From contig WHUX01000092.1 in NCBI GenBank assembly GCA_015179025.1, positions 124,001 to 188,000 of the forward strand: a stretch of 64,000 nt of DNA. Reading direction: 5' to 3'. Both the position numbers and the translations under genes were made by a program. Every line of letters begins with the position of its first letter. The stretch's first letter is position 1. This document shows positions 47,026 to 57,868 of this stretch, piece by piece. This DNA comes from Terfezia claveryi (Eukaryota > Ascomycota > Pezizomycetes > Pezizales > Pezizaceae). The notes beneath the pieces are model-generated. The model searched no databases, was not told the DNA's origin, and worked only from the letters and a program-made list of their open reading frames with translations.

Positions 47026-47625
47026 ATGCCCCCCCAACCACGCACCCAGGGCCGCCCCCGCCCAGGGCTAGGCAAAACTGTGCCTACCCCCGGCACGGGT
47101 AGGAAGGGAATAGCAAGGGTGATGAAGAGGGGTAGGAGGAAGTTAGACAGGGATACAATTAGGGGGATTAGTACGTCCACCCACTCCTTGTTTTTCTTCT
47201 ATGGAGTCTAGTGGGCTGATATTGAGTGTAGCAAAGGGAGATATCCGCCGACTTGCCCGTCGAGGAGGAGTCAAGAGGATTAGTGGCGCGATCTATGATG
47301 ATGTTAGGGCGTGTTTGGTGACACATTTGAGGAGCGTATGTATATGCACTCTATATTCCACCAACCTGGGTGTTGGAGGGGAATTCGGGTGAGGCTAATC
47401 GTGGGGGGAGGTTAGATCTTGAAAGACTGCGCAACCTACGTGGAACATGCACAGAGGAGGACGATTACAGTTGTAGATGTAATCTTTGCCCTGAAGAGGC
47501 AGGGGAGGCCGATCTATGGTATGCATTTTCCCTCCGTAGTATGAGATGATGATGTTAATCAGGTAGGCTTCGATCCGGAGACACATGATCCCAAGAAAGG
47601 CCAGAGGATTTCGAGGAAGAGATAG
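47026..47625 (+). CDS. Divergent histone H4 variant
   Basis: Four exons, 47026-47170, 47232-47335, 47416-47518 and 47567-47625, encode 136 residues. Each junction restores histone sequence: GI + TKGDIRRLARRGGVKRISGA, LRS + ILKDCATYVEHAQRRT, and RPIYG + FDPETHDPKK. The core RRLARRGGVKRISG is identical to canonical H4 and YALKRQGR appears as FALKRQGR. Differences are a longer, Pro-rich N-terminal tail that drops most of the acetylatable GKGGKGLGKGGAK pattern (one GLGK remains), EHAQRRT for EHAKRKT, and a basic extension of about 17 residues after YGF ending RISRKR. Canonical H4 has 103 residues. A divergent H4 (hH4v) is known in Neurospora, and this is probably of that class. No H3 gene lies beside it, unlike the usual replication-linked H3-H4 pair, so replication-independent expression is possible. 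Confidence 0.92.
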
Positions 47626-48513
47626 ATGGGTGGATATTGGTTGTTGTTGGGGGGGGGGGGTTTGGAAATGGGGGATTTGATAGGTGGTGGTGGTCGTAGT
47701 CACAGTTCGCAAAGAGTGTGGTTATTGTGGGTATGCAGCTTTGTGACAGGAAAGATGGGAAGTAGGAGGGAGGCAGTGGGTTTGCGGTTTTTGTGTTTGC
47801 GTGTGTATTTGCAGTGAGTGAGGAGAGTTATGTCATGTGTTTAGTTGGTAGGGGTGGAGGAGGCGAGTTATATCGCAATAAGGAAGCTGTTACGAATGGC
47901 TTCTTCCAGATTTTGTTTTGTTTTGTTTACCCTCAAGGTGCTAGTACCTGGCGATTTCCTGTATTGTATGTTGTAATGTATTCCTGCAGCTGGATTTTGT
48001 TTACCGTTACGTTATATGCTATACCGTTGACTGTAAATTTTGTATCATCCATCCAATATTTTTATTTTTTTCGTTGATTTGGAGGAGGGGGGGGGGGTGC
48101 GCGTTGCAGAAGTTGTGCGGATTGTTTTTGGTTGTTTGGTTGTGTTTGGTTTTGTTGGTTTGGTTTGACCTTGAGGCTAATAATGCAAATGAAGTTGAAA
48201 CGCGTTTTTTTTTTTTTTTTTTTTAAAAATCTTTTTTTTTACCACAACCATGACCCCCCGTCCTTCCTCCCTTTCCTTTCATAATGGCAATGTATACAGT
48301 AAGTATGTTAATAGGCGAATATAACTCTTATCTACAAGTACCCCTTCCCCTTCCTCCTCCCCTGAAACCCCCCTCCCCCCCCCCCCCTAAAAAAAAAATA
48401 AAAAAAAATAAAAAAATGGTACATAAGGTAAATCTAATATGCTAAGTAGTATGATTGTATATACAAAAAAAAAAAAAAGCCACATACCCACCCCACAGAT
48501 ATCGCCCCACTTG
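47626..48513. other. Convergent 3' flanks of H4v and TilS-like gene
   Basis: No gene is seen. The block is rich in homopolymers: G10 near 47650, G9 near 48089, T20 and T9 around 48206-48240, C14 at 48374-48387 followed by A-rich sequence, and A13 near 48465. These probably belong to untranslated regions and spacer. Confidence 0.6.
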
Positions 48514-50835
48514 CTACGTCTCGAAATCATTTTGGTTGTAGGCAGCGTGCCTCCCACTCACCCACTTTACGTCCCACCCCAAGCCAAGCCCCGCGGAGGG
48601 TCTGTCCTCGCCGGTATACTCCCCGCAGCCGCGCATGACGCATTCGACGACGCCTGTGACGGGGTAGGAGGGGGGTTGTGTTCTTGTTGTTGGTGGTGTG
48701 GTGAGAGTGGGAGTGGAGGGGAGTTGTGATGTTGTTGTTGTTGTTATTGTTATTCTTGGTGGTGTGGTGGTAGTAGCAGTAGGAGAAGAAGTCTCTGCAA
48801 ACACTCCTCTTTTCCAAAGACCTAATGTCGGGAAGCCGACGATGTCCCCGGTGGTGAAGTAATCAGCTGGTGCTGCTGATGAGGATGGTGCCTCTGCAAC
48901 AGCAACGGGAATTGTGAATCGCGCGTACCCAGGAACTTTTTTGAGGGCATTGCTAAGGAGCAAATTTGCTTCCTTGGGAGTGAGGTGGGTGAGTGTGGAA
49001 TTAATGTTTCTTTTTGAGTGGGATTGGAGAAGTGCGGAGAGGGAGTATTGAGGTTGGGACGTTGTTTCTATTGTTGTTTCTCTTGTTGTTGTTGTTGTTT
49101 CTGTTGTTGTTTCTGTTGCTGCTGCTGTTGTCGTTGTTGTTGTTACGGTGGTGATGGTGGTGGATGTGGGGTCTACTTGAGAAAACGACTTTCTCGTAGC
49201 AGCCATCTCTTCTGGATTCAGAAAGCGGATTTTCAGTGGAGGGATATTGATATCCCTGTGCTCTTCTTGTGGTGATGGTAGTGATAGCGGTGTTTTTATA
49301 TTTGTACCTGTACCTGTATCCGTATGTGTCTGTGTCTGTGTCTGTATACCTTTCTCATCCCACCGTCTCCTAAAATAAAACCTCCCATCAAAAAGCCTCC
49401 ACTGCTGCTCCTCGCCAGGGACATTCGACAAGTGCATCTCTCCCCCCCCGGCCGCCGGGTCCGGCACAGTTCTATACCGGGGCTGCCTACTCAGGACCCA
49501 CTTGACTCTGTCTGTATCATTGCACAGCCCCTCCGGCGTCCACAGGATCCCCCCGGCCGTGAATGCCCGGGGGGCGCTCGGCAGCGCCGAGGGGAAAAAG
49601 ACCGCCGGCACGGCCTGGTTGCGTAGCGACCCTGCGTCAGGGCGATTAGCGGGCGTGAGGAGGTCAGCGAGTTTCTGCAGCGCCCGAGAGAGCGCAGGGA
49701 TGTCGCGCGCCATGTCTTCGGGGGGCAAGCGAGGGAGCGTGAGCCGCGCGGTGCCAGAGAAGGAGCAAATGGAGACGTTGGCGCCGCCGAGGGACTCTAA
49801 TTTCATGGAGACGTTCGTGTCCTCGAGGAACACCCGGGAGTTGATTTTCCAGGCGAAGTTGACGAGGGAGAACCGGGAGAGTGCTTTGGGGAGGAGATGG
49901 GGGCGGCGGGGAGGTGCGGGGCCGGGGGCGGGGGCGGCTCCTCCGCCGAGGAGATGTCGGATTGCATTCCGCCGGGTGAGGGAGGTGTCTTTGTTTGTTG
50001 GGTCCTCCCACCAGGGGATTCCTTCAGCTCGACATGTAGCAATCAACCTCTCTTTTCCAATCCCAATCCTCCCCTCCCCATCCCTACCCCCATTGGCTGG
50101 AGGGCCACCGCGGACCAGAAACGGCCGCAGGATGCTCAACCGCCCCACGGCGCCCCTCACCCCCTTCGACTCTGGCGGCTTCGCAATCGCCCTCATCCCC
50201 GCTATGCCGGCATACCCCGTGCCATTGATAATCCTCATGACCACCGTCTCCGCCTGGTCATCGATATGGTGCGCGAGCAGCAAATGCGAGATGTGGAGCT
50301 CCAGGCAGTGGCGGCTCAGCAACTGCCAGCGGTACTGCCTCGCTACAGTCTCGAAGGAGTTTTTGGGGCAGAGATGTAGCGGCGGTAGGCTTGGATGCGG
50401 GGGCTTGAGAGGGAGGACATGCGCGGTGAAATTGTATCTGCTGGAGAGGAAGGCCGCGGCAGAGTGCGCGTCGCTGGTGGAGGCTGGCCGCGTGAGATGG
50501 TCGACGATGAAGGCGTGGACGGTGGGCGCAGGGTCGGGGGCAGTGAGCAGCTGGGACGTCAGGTGCGCCAGGGCCATGGAGTCCACGCCGCCGGAGATGG
50601 CGAGCCCCAGCCGCGACGGGAGGCGCTGGTCGGGGCAGATTTTGCAGAGAAGATGTGTGAATTCCTCGGGGGTCACGGGGGGTGCGGGGGGGGCGGGAGG
50701 TGTGGGAAGGGCGAGGGGCGCGGGAGTGGTGCCCGCAGAGACATGCACATGGGTGGTGAGGGGCGCGTGGGGGGGATGTGGGGCCGCTGTGCGGCTGCGC
50801 AGGGTCAATTGTGGTCGTCGAGCTATCCGGAGCAT
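48514..50835 (-). CDS. TilS-like tRNA(Ile)-lysidine synthetase (PP-loop ATPase), probably mitochondrial
   Basis: A single uninterrupted frame of 773 codons. The N-terminal 35 residues (MLRIARRPQLTLRSRTAAPH...) are rich in R, S and T without acids, which suggests a mitochondrial targeting sequence. The ATP-binding PP-loop SGGVDS lies at residues 81-86. HHIDDQAETVVMRIINGTGY, and later GIPWWEDPTNKD followed by RRNAIRHLL, are the conserved TilS blocks. TilS places lysidine on the CAU anticodon of tRNA-Ile so it reads AUA, a job needed in organelles and bacteria. The protein is longer than bacterial TilS (about 430) because of low-complexity inserts, including a Thr tract of about 30 residues encoded near 49070-49160. 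It is divergent with PET8, 208 bp away. Confidence 0.85.
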   Translation of the reverse strand: MLRIARRPQLTLRSRTAAPHPPHAPLTTHVHVSAGTTPAPLALPTPPAPPAPPVTPEEFTHLLCKICPDQRLPSRLGLAISGGVDSMALAHLTSQLLTAPDPAPTVHAFIVDHLTRPASTSDAHSAAAFLSSRYNFTAHVLPLKPPHPSLPPLHLCPKNSFETVARQYRWQLLSRHCLELHISHLLLAHHIDDQAETVVMRIINGTGYAGIAGMRAIAKPPESKGVRGAVGRLSILRPFLVRGGPPANGGRDGEGRIGIGKERLIATCRAEGIPWWEDPTNKDTSLTRRNAIRHLLGGGAAPAPGPAPPRRPHLLPKALSRFSLVNFAWKINSRVFLEDTNVSMKLESLGGANVSICSFSGTARLTLPRLPPEDMARDIPALSRALQKLADLLTPANRPDAGSLRNQAVPAVFFPSALPSAPRAFTAGGILWTPEGLCNDTDRVKWVLSRQPRYRTVPDPAAGGGEMHLSNVPGEEQQWRLFDGRFYFRRRWDEKGIQTQTQTHTDTGTGTNIKTPLSLPSPQEEHRDINIPPLKIRFLNPEEMAATRKSFSQVDPTSTTITTVTTTTTTAAATETTTETTTTTRETTIETTSQPQYSLSALLQSHSKRNINSTLTHLTPKEANLLLSNALKKVPGYARFTIPVAVAEAPSSSAAPADYFTTGDIVGFPTLGLWKRGVFAETSSPTATTTTPPRITITTTTTSQLPSTPTLTTPPTTRTQPPSYPVTGVVECVMRGCGEYTGEDRPSAGLGLGWDVKWVSGRHAAYNQNDFET

Positions 50836-51043
50836 CTCGTGGGGCTGGTGTTTATGTCGAGGTGTTTAAAGCAAGATGTTTATGTATAATAAATGTGTGT
50901 GCCGTATAAAACATAAATAAATACATAAGTAAATAAATAATAAATAACCCTTCCCCCCCACTACCCCACTACCCCACCTACGCCCCCTCCATCCCACCTT
51001 CTTCCCCCTCCTCCCCCTCCCCACCTCTCCGCCCCCACAAATA
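50836..51043. promoter_or_regulatory. Shared divergent promoter of TilS-like gene and PET8
   Basis: Only 208 bp separate the two start codons. The middle is a TAAATAAATAAATAATAAATAA-like AT block (about 50913-50946), and the PET8 side is a long C/T-rich tract, a common fungal core-promoter feature. A single nucleosome-free region probably serves both genes, so co-expression is likely though not shown. Confidence 0.6.
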
Positions 51044-51961
51044 ATGCCCTCCCCCACCGAGCACACTCACACCCCCAGCCTCCCCCCCACCACGCTCTCC
51101 CTCCTCTCCGGCGCCTTCGCCGGCACGACTGTCGACACGACCCTCTTCCCTCTCGACACGCTCAAGACACGGCTCCAATCCCGCAGCGGCTTCCTCTCGA
51201 GCGGCGGCTTCCGGCACATCTATAGTGGCCTCGGTCCCGTCGTACTCTTCTCCGCGCCCTCCGCCGCGCTCTTCTTCGTCACCTACGACACGACCAAACG
51301 CCTGCGTCCCCTTCCCTCCTCCCCTGCCGGGACGCATATGGTAGCTGCGAGTCTCGGCGAGCTCGCAGCGTGCCTAGTCCGAGTGCCCACAGAGGTGCTG
51401 AAGCAGCGCGCGCAGGCAAAGCAGTTCGGCAACGCACGAGAAGCATTTAGGGAGATTTGGGGTCTGCGCAGTAGTGGGTGGGGGAGGTTCCTGAGGGAAA
51501 TGTACCGCGGAGGAGGCGTTACCGTCATGAGAGAGATTCCGTTCACGGTTATTCAGTTCCCGCTGTGGGAGGCGTTGAAGTCGGGTTGGGCAAAGAGGCA
51601 AATGAAATTATCTACTACGAATACGAATGCTCACGTCACCACCACCCCAATCGAATCTGCGCTCTTTGGATCACTCTCGGGTGCACTCGCGGCGCTGATA
51701 ACAACGCCCCTTGACGTCCTGAAAACGCGAATCATGCTCTCCCGTAGGCATCTTCAGAACCCCGAAACAATTACTGCCTCCTCAACCTCCTCCACTCCGA
51801 AAGCGCATTCAGCAGGATCAATACTCCGCGAAATACTCCGCGAGGAAGGGCCCCGCGCGCTAATGAAAGGCTGGGCCCCCCGGGTCATGTGGATTAGTAT
51901 TGGGGGAGCGGTATTTCTGGGGGCGTATGATGCTGCGAGGGTGGCCCTTGAGAGGCTGTAG
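51044..51961 (+). CDS. PET8: Mitochondrial S-adenosylmethionine carrier Pet8/SAMC
   Basis: An intronless frame of 305 codons. It holds three mitochondrial-carrier repeats with signatures FPLDTLKTR (residues 35-43), VPTEVLKQR (114-122) and TPLDVLKTR (221-229), and six expected membrane helices. The block GAFAGTTVDTTLFPLDTLKT, the RSGFLSSGGFRHIYSGLG stretch and SAPSAALFFVTYD are typical of the SAM carrier branch rather than other carriers. It imports SAM into the matrix in exchange for S-adenosylhomocysteine, feeding methylation, biotin and lipoate pathways. The length is close to yeast Pet8 (284). It is divergent with a TilS-like gene that also acts in mitochondria. Confidence 0.9.
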   Translation: MPSPTEHTHTPSLPPTTLSLLSGAFAGTTVDTTLFPLDTLKTRLQSRSGFLSSGGFRHIYSGLGPVVLFSAPSAALFFVTYDTTKRLRPLPSSPAGTHMVAASLGELAACLVRVPTEVLKQRAQAKQFGNAREAFREIWGLRSSGWGRFLREMYRGGGVTVMREIPFTVIQFPLWEALKSGWAKRQMKLSTTNTNAHVTTTPIESALFGSLSGALAALITTPLDVLKTRIMLSRRHLQNPETITASSTSSTPKAHSAGSILREILREEGPRALMKGWAPRVMWISIGGAVFLGAYDAARVALERL

Positions 51962-53139
51962 TAGTGGGGGAGTGGGCGTAATATAAATCTATTTCTTTCT
52001 TTTCTTTTATATTTAGACTTGTGAGATTTGAAACTATCCAACTGGGTGGATAGAAATAATAAATACGCTTACATTACGGGACTTCATGATCATGCCATAC
52101 TTTGAGTTATTGTTACTGTTTTTATTATTTAATAATAATAATAAAAATATATATATCATCTTAATAATTCCTCTTATCTTTTAATATATTTATCTTCCCA
52201 GTCAGGTTAGAAAAAAAACAAAAGTAAAAAGTAACAGTGCAATTCAGGGTAACCAGCCATTCCCCAAACTTACTCTCTAAGTGAACAAAAAAAAAAAAAA
52301 CTTATAATATATACGGTATACGTTCTGGTCCCGTTGCGGAATCCAGTCCATTCCGGTATACACAGTATATCCCGAATTTGGTAACCGAAGACTGTATAGC
52401 GGAATAGAGAGATAACGTTTGTATATACAGCTCAAGTCCCTCCCCCTCAACCCCCCCCCCCCCCCCCCTTTCCTACCAGAATCTAGCCATGAACTGTAAA
52501 TTCATTGAAACAGGATGCCAGATTCTTAATTGCAAAAAAGCGCCATTCTCCAGTGCCTTCGAGAAAAATAAGAATAATAAATCTACATAACTTTGTGATT
52601 TGTAGAGCAAATTGCTACAGTCTAGACATTTTTTCCGTCATTTTATGGAAATAGGGCTGTGAAAGTGCTACTGTACGAAAAGTTTTTGTCCTAGTACTAA
52701 ACAAACACTACTTCATACTTACTACCAACTGCCTCTAATAAAGCAAAAAAGAAAAGAAAAAAGCATTAGAATCAGAGAAAAGCCACCATAATACACGCAT
52801 TATTTACGAAAGGAAGGGAGGAAGGGTATATTCGACCCCTTTCACGACAGGACCCCCTGCCACGCTGAATTACCAATAAATACTATTACTACTACTACTG
52901 CTGCTGCTGCTGCTACTACTACCACTACTACTCCTATCCTCTCCCCAGCATAATTACATCAACATACATCAGGGTAACCATAAAAAGCCACAACATTCAA
53001 CAACTCTAGTGCCAAAACAACTTTGGCAAAACCCTCCTCTGACTGCCTCTCTTCGTCTTCTTCTCCCTATCCTTCCCCTTGCCCCTTTCACCGGTCCCCC
53101 ACCCAACCAGACTCTCACCCCGTGCGTCGAAACCATCCC
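51962..53139. other. Intergenic, simple repeats only
   Basis: No gene is recognised between the 3' ends of PET8 and the WDR48-type gene. It includes an AT-rich ATAATAATAAT stretch near 52130-52160, poly(A) near 52288-52301, a C20 tract near 52450-52469, and a mixed (TAC)n(TGC)n trinucleotide array at about 52884-52932. Confidence 0.6.
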
Positions 53140-56100
53140 CTATGACGATTCCGATGTCTCCACGACCGTCGACTCCCCCGAAACCCTCGCCCCTTCTACA
53201 CCACCCCTCTCCTCCTCCTTCTCCTTCGCCTGCACCTCCTGCATCCTTTTCCAATCCTTTCTGCGATAATACAGCGCTACATCCCCCCCACTCTTCCAAA
53301 TATGGCTTCGTAGCGTCGTCAATGTCTGATTCGGATGGACCACCTGTCCCTGACAAACCAACTCCAACCAGTCCTCAGGCCTGAGTGGTCCCACTGGCAC
53401 TGGCAGTGGCACTGTTGCTGCTGCTGTCGCTGTTTCTGCTTCTGTTGTCACCACTCCACCCTCTGCGGCGGGAGGAGCCCCATCCGTTTTCGGCTCCAAT
53501 GGCAAGGTAAGGGCGTATTCGGGAGGAAGCCTTTCCGCTACATAACCAATAACCTTCCTACACCGCAACATTCTGTTTGCATTTAACCTACTGACTCCCG
53601 TCTCCGTCGCTGCTGCTGTACCCCCACTTGTTCCCCCCGTGCCACTGCCTACAATCCCAATTTGCGGTAACAACGCCTCCCATGGGACTAGCACAAAGCT
53701 AATCTTGAATGGCTCCTTCACAGGTAACTTGTTCAACAACAACACCTCGCCCAGCCACGCCGGAGCATGCTCTTCTAGCAGCTCTATATCCGCCGCCTCC
53801 GCCACCGAGCCTGCCGTTCCGCGATATAGGTCCGAGACGCCGCCTGAATCCGGATGGTCTGATTGGATTATGATTGCCGTGTTTGGGGGGAGAGTGAGTA
53901 ATGGTGCTTCAGTTGCGGGGCAGGGAGTGAGTTTTGAGACATGTTGTTGCTGTTTGTCCCTCTCCTCGGGAGCACAGCATGATGCGCGCAGTTTCTTTAT
54001 CAAACCACCTAGCGTTTCTTCGTAAATAGGTTCTGCAGTGGCGGCGTGGGTGATGCTGCTGGCGTTGGAGTTGTTGGGTTCGGATTCAGATGACGGTTTC
54101 CTGTCATCACCGACACCATTGAAGGTGGGTTTACTGCTGGGGTCGTTTTTGGATTTTTTCGAGCCGAGGCGGAATTTCCCTAAGCCGCCCAGGAAACTGC
54201 CCTGGCCTTGGGTACCTCCTTCAAAGGGCACTTCGGTGGAAGGAGAGGCGGGAGTAGGGATGGATTCGCCTTGGGTAGGTTGAGCCCCGGAACTGGCGGC
54301 GGAAAAGTAGTCTACTGTAGGGGACCTGGGCGTTTGCATAGATGTGCGAATGGGAGTTGTGGTTTCATTATCATCTGTTATAGGCTCTGCGGGTGGCAAG
54401 ACTCCTGGGGAAGCTAGAGCAATAGAAAACCCGGGGGTTTGTGGGAACGTTGCAGCGTGTGGTGTAGCCACCCCTTCGGAAATTGGCGAGTCAATAGTTC
54501 CATGATCGATTGCAACATTTGGGATGGATAATTGCCGAAGTTTTGCGGGTCGCTTTCCACTATTTTCTTTATCAAGTGATTCCCTATACTCTACATCTTT
54601 GCGGAGTTCTTCTGTGATTAGCTTGTCAAAAAGACACCTCAGTACCCATCTACCCAGATTGATTCTCTGGTCTTCCTTGAATTCAGCTTCAGTCTCAAAA
54701 TCAATTTCATCCGCGTACATTTCAGCGTCGAAGCAATAATTCTCTTCAAGTACGCAGGTAAGTTGTCCTGTTCTGGTATCGACTTGACACCAGTTGGCTA
54801 CAGCTTCAACGGTATTGACTTCTGCCGCTACATCTTCCAGGTCTCGTTTTCCATAAGAGTTGATTGGTTTACAACGTATTAGATCCCACATTACGACATT
54901 ACCTGCAGTGTCGAGGGTTAGAACTCGCCGGCGGTCGTTGAGAAGGAAATGCTTGATTAGCCCGTCTTGTCCTTTGATTGTTTCCAGTGGATTCTCATCG
55001 ATGGGTATCGTGTCTTTGGGGTCTGTGTCCAACATAGCCTCAGACATAGATGATTGTCTCGCACTAGCAACAGAGTAGACAGTTACAGCGTCAGGATCGC
55101 GGACGAGTGGTGAAGTTGTGGATAGTCGCAAGATAGAAGAGATCGGAATTGTAGAGATAGGTTTTGCCGTCAGAGATGGAGATGCAATAGAGTTGTGGGA
55201 TCCATGAGCGACATGCCCATCAGGTCGAGATCGAGCGCTTGTAATCGAAGAAGCATGCGGACGGCCAATGACAGGGCTCTTTGCAACCTCTACATCCGTA
55301 TCCACATCTAGCCAGCGCTTGATACTCGATGATGAAGTTGTTGTCCAAAGGTAGTCGCCGCTGGAGACAACTTTCCGAACACCTTCCCTCTCTTGTGCTA
55401 CAGCTACACATAGTCCCTCGTCAATCTCCTTAACATTCCTGATATCCGTTTTGGCGACTAACCCAGTCCGATCACTAGAGTAGAATATATCCAGGCGGGG
55501 GTGTGAGGAAAATAGTGACCAGACACTGTCATTGTGCATGCTGAGGGTATGAAGACACCGTCCTCCAGTCAAACTCCACATCTTGATTGTCGTATCTGAA
55601 GATGCACTGAGAACATAATCACCCTGCTCGCTGACCAACAGCGCACGGATATTGTCTGTATGTCCAACGAACTTCGTCACTTGCTTCCCAGACCGTGGAT
55701 CCCAAAGTCGGACTATGCTCTCTGGACCTCCGCTCGCTAATACCCCACTACCATGGGCAAGTGCATACACACTGCCCTTGGGATTCGTTTCCGCCTTCCC
55801 TTCATCTTTGATATCAATCTCCATCGTTTGGCCTCTGCCTGCTAAATCCCATATCCTGATTTTCCGGTCCAAACCCCCAGATGCTACCCATCCACCAGAG
55901 CCATCTCGGGGAGATACTAGACATTTGACATAATCTGTATGGTTTCCTATGGTCTCTGGGCCTTCTGCTGTCGAGCTCTGAGGTCGCCATAGCTTGACTG
56001 TGAGATCCGAGGAGCAGGATACCACGGCCTCGTCGTTAAGAGTAAGAATAATGTCGTTTACCCAGTGAGTATGCGCCTGGACTTGGGTTTTGAGCGTGGT

Positions 56101-56333
56101 CGCGGGGTTCTCGTTGCTGGAAGGATCCGCTGATTTGCGCTGGAGGCTCACGCCAAGGTCCCAGGCGCAAATGACACCATCGCGGCCGGCAGAGTAGCTG
56201 TGGATTGAATCAGTGAATTGCTCATATACTGTGAGGGGGGGAATGTGCACAGTGTTCCCTCAGCGGCCACAGCCAAGCTGTTTACGCCGAGCCGGTGGCC
56301 ATCAGAATTGGCAAACGGTAAAACTGTAGCCAT
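53140..56333 (-). CDS. WDR48/UAF1-type WD-repeat protein (deubiquitinase activator)
   Basis: Exon 1 is 56333-56251 and exon 2 is 56197-53140, joined by a 53-nt intron (56198-56250), giving 1,046 residues. Splicing links GHRLGVNSLAV...EGTL to YSAGRDGVICAWDL, the conserved first WD repeat. Further repeats include HTHWVNDIILTLNDEAVVSC, SSDLTVKLW, ASGGLDRKIRIWDLAG, GHTDNIRALLVSEQGDYVLS and SSDTTIKMWSLTGGRCLHTL, about seven in the first 300 residues. The middle is Ser/Thr/Pro-rich. The C-terminal third (VLVPWEALLPQIG, MLRCRKVIGYVAERL, WLELVCQGQVVHPNQTLTTL) matches the DUF3337/ubiquitin-like tail of WDR48. The human protein activates USP1, USP12 and USP46; fission yeast Bun107 and budding yeast Duf1 are related. 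It is divergent with the dynein gene across 1.5 kb. Confidence 0.88.
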
Positions 56334-57868
56334 GGAAATATGGAGAATATAGTCGTTAGTCCTGGATGCAGTTCACCATTGGGCTTTTTCGATCAATGGT
56401 ATGGATGTTGTAAATAGACGTGGGTGGTCTGCAACGGGATTTAGTTACATACCGTAGCTTATGCGCTGCCTGGCCTTTCGTGCCATTGCAGCACGGGAAT
56501 TGACGCACGCAGTGCTGAGAGTGGGTTGCGGCAGGAGACCCTCAGGAGATGGTGATCCTGCAGATATGGAGGGTGGAGGGATGAATCATAGAAGGAAAGG
56601 AGAGCAGCTCACGGCGCGCGGGTGGGACGAGACTCTCAGGCCTACTATTAGCATGAGTGTTGATAGGTAGATGTTAGATGTGGGGGAATGCAGCAGTTCA
56701 GGTGATGTAGGCTTGAAAGGTTCCATATGCAGCGGGCATGTGCACACGTGACGCCAAGCCAACACCCCCCCCCCCGGGGGCCTTGGCGTTTGTTGTTTGG
56801 ACCCGGCCATTGCTATGCGTCGAGTTGTTTGCATTGAAATCGTCAAACGGGCAAAAAGAGCAGCTGCAATCACAGTTGCAAGCCGTTTCAGGTTCCTGTG
56901 GATGAGCTGCCTGCTGGGGCCCTGGCTTCGGTATCCACCAGAATCTAAACTACATACAGTACATATGTAACTATGTATGTTCATGCTGCATAAGTTAGAT
57001 GGAAGTAGGATAGGTACAGTAGGTTATATGGTATGTCTGTATTTAATTTATGGCAGGTACAGGTACTGGTCTGGTACCGGTACCTGGAAGATGACCCCCT
57101 CCCAGCTGGTTACAGCGATTGACCGTTCGATGGGATGGATGGCTCGATGGGATGCGAGCGACTAGAGTATATTAGGATTAAGCGTGCTAAATACTGTACA
57201 GGTCTTTCAGGTGCAGGCCGGGTATCCTTTATGGGCCGAGCGTTTGACAGAAGTTCATTATCCCAAGCAAGTTCTACTATTGAGACAGATAACGAGGGGT
57301 ACCTAGTGCAACCAGACTACGTAGAACTGGCTAAACCTACGAGGGTCTGATCGAGACTAGCTAAACCAACACTTATACCGGTATCCCATCTGGTAGATTT
57401 TCAATTTGCTGCCATCCATGCCGCTCTAATAATGCTTGGCTGGTCACATCTTCCGCCAACCCCCAAAGACCTAGTCTGCACTACCTAATGTAGTGGGCAC
57501 GAGAACTAACCTAGTTAGGCGCCAACAGTTGTATGTACAAGCCAACCAGACTAGTACAAGCCCAAGACGCCCGGTTTGCCACTAGCGCTAAAATAAAACC
57601 TTTGTACATACCAGACCCTCTTTCAGAGGTCCAGACTACCAAAAACCCACCAACCACAAATTAGGTACAGCTGCTACAAAGGTATCGGCTGCAGGTAGTA
57701 TGTAGGTACATAGATGTGCACTGAGCAGCTCTACCCCATCACTCTTGCCCCCTTTCTTTCTCACCATCTCACCCCCAACCTTCCATGTTAGTTTTTCAAC
57801 ATAGTTGAAAGCACCCAAAACACCCATAAACACCCATAAACACCCGTTCCGAGGTTCAACGACTCAAT
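56334..57868. promoter_or_regulatory. Divergent intergenic region of WDR48-type and dynein genes
   Basis: No gene is supported. The only pattern I would note is four CACCC motifs at 57812, 57821, 57831 and 57841, spaced 9, 10 and 10 bp and embedded in CACCCATAAA repeats. They lie 28-57 bp upstream of the dynein start codon. A C9-G5 run lies at about 56767-56780. Confidence 0.45.

Noticed and set aside
49502..50869. 455-codon + strand frame, and other frames opposite TilS
   Set aside because: It is the GC-rich antisense shadow of the TilS-like gene; the minus frame carries SGGVDS and other conserved motifs.
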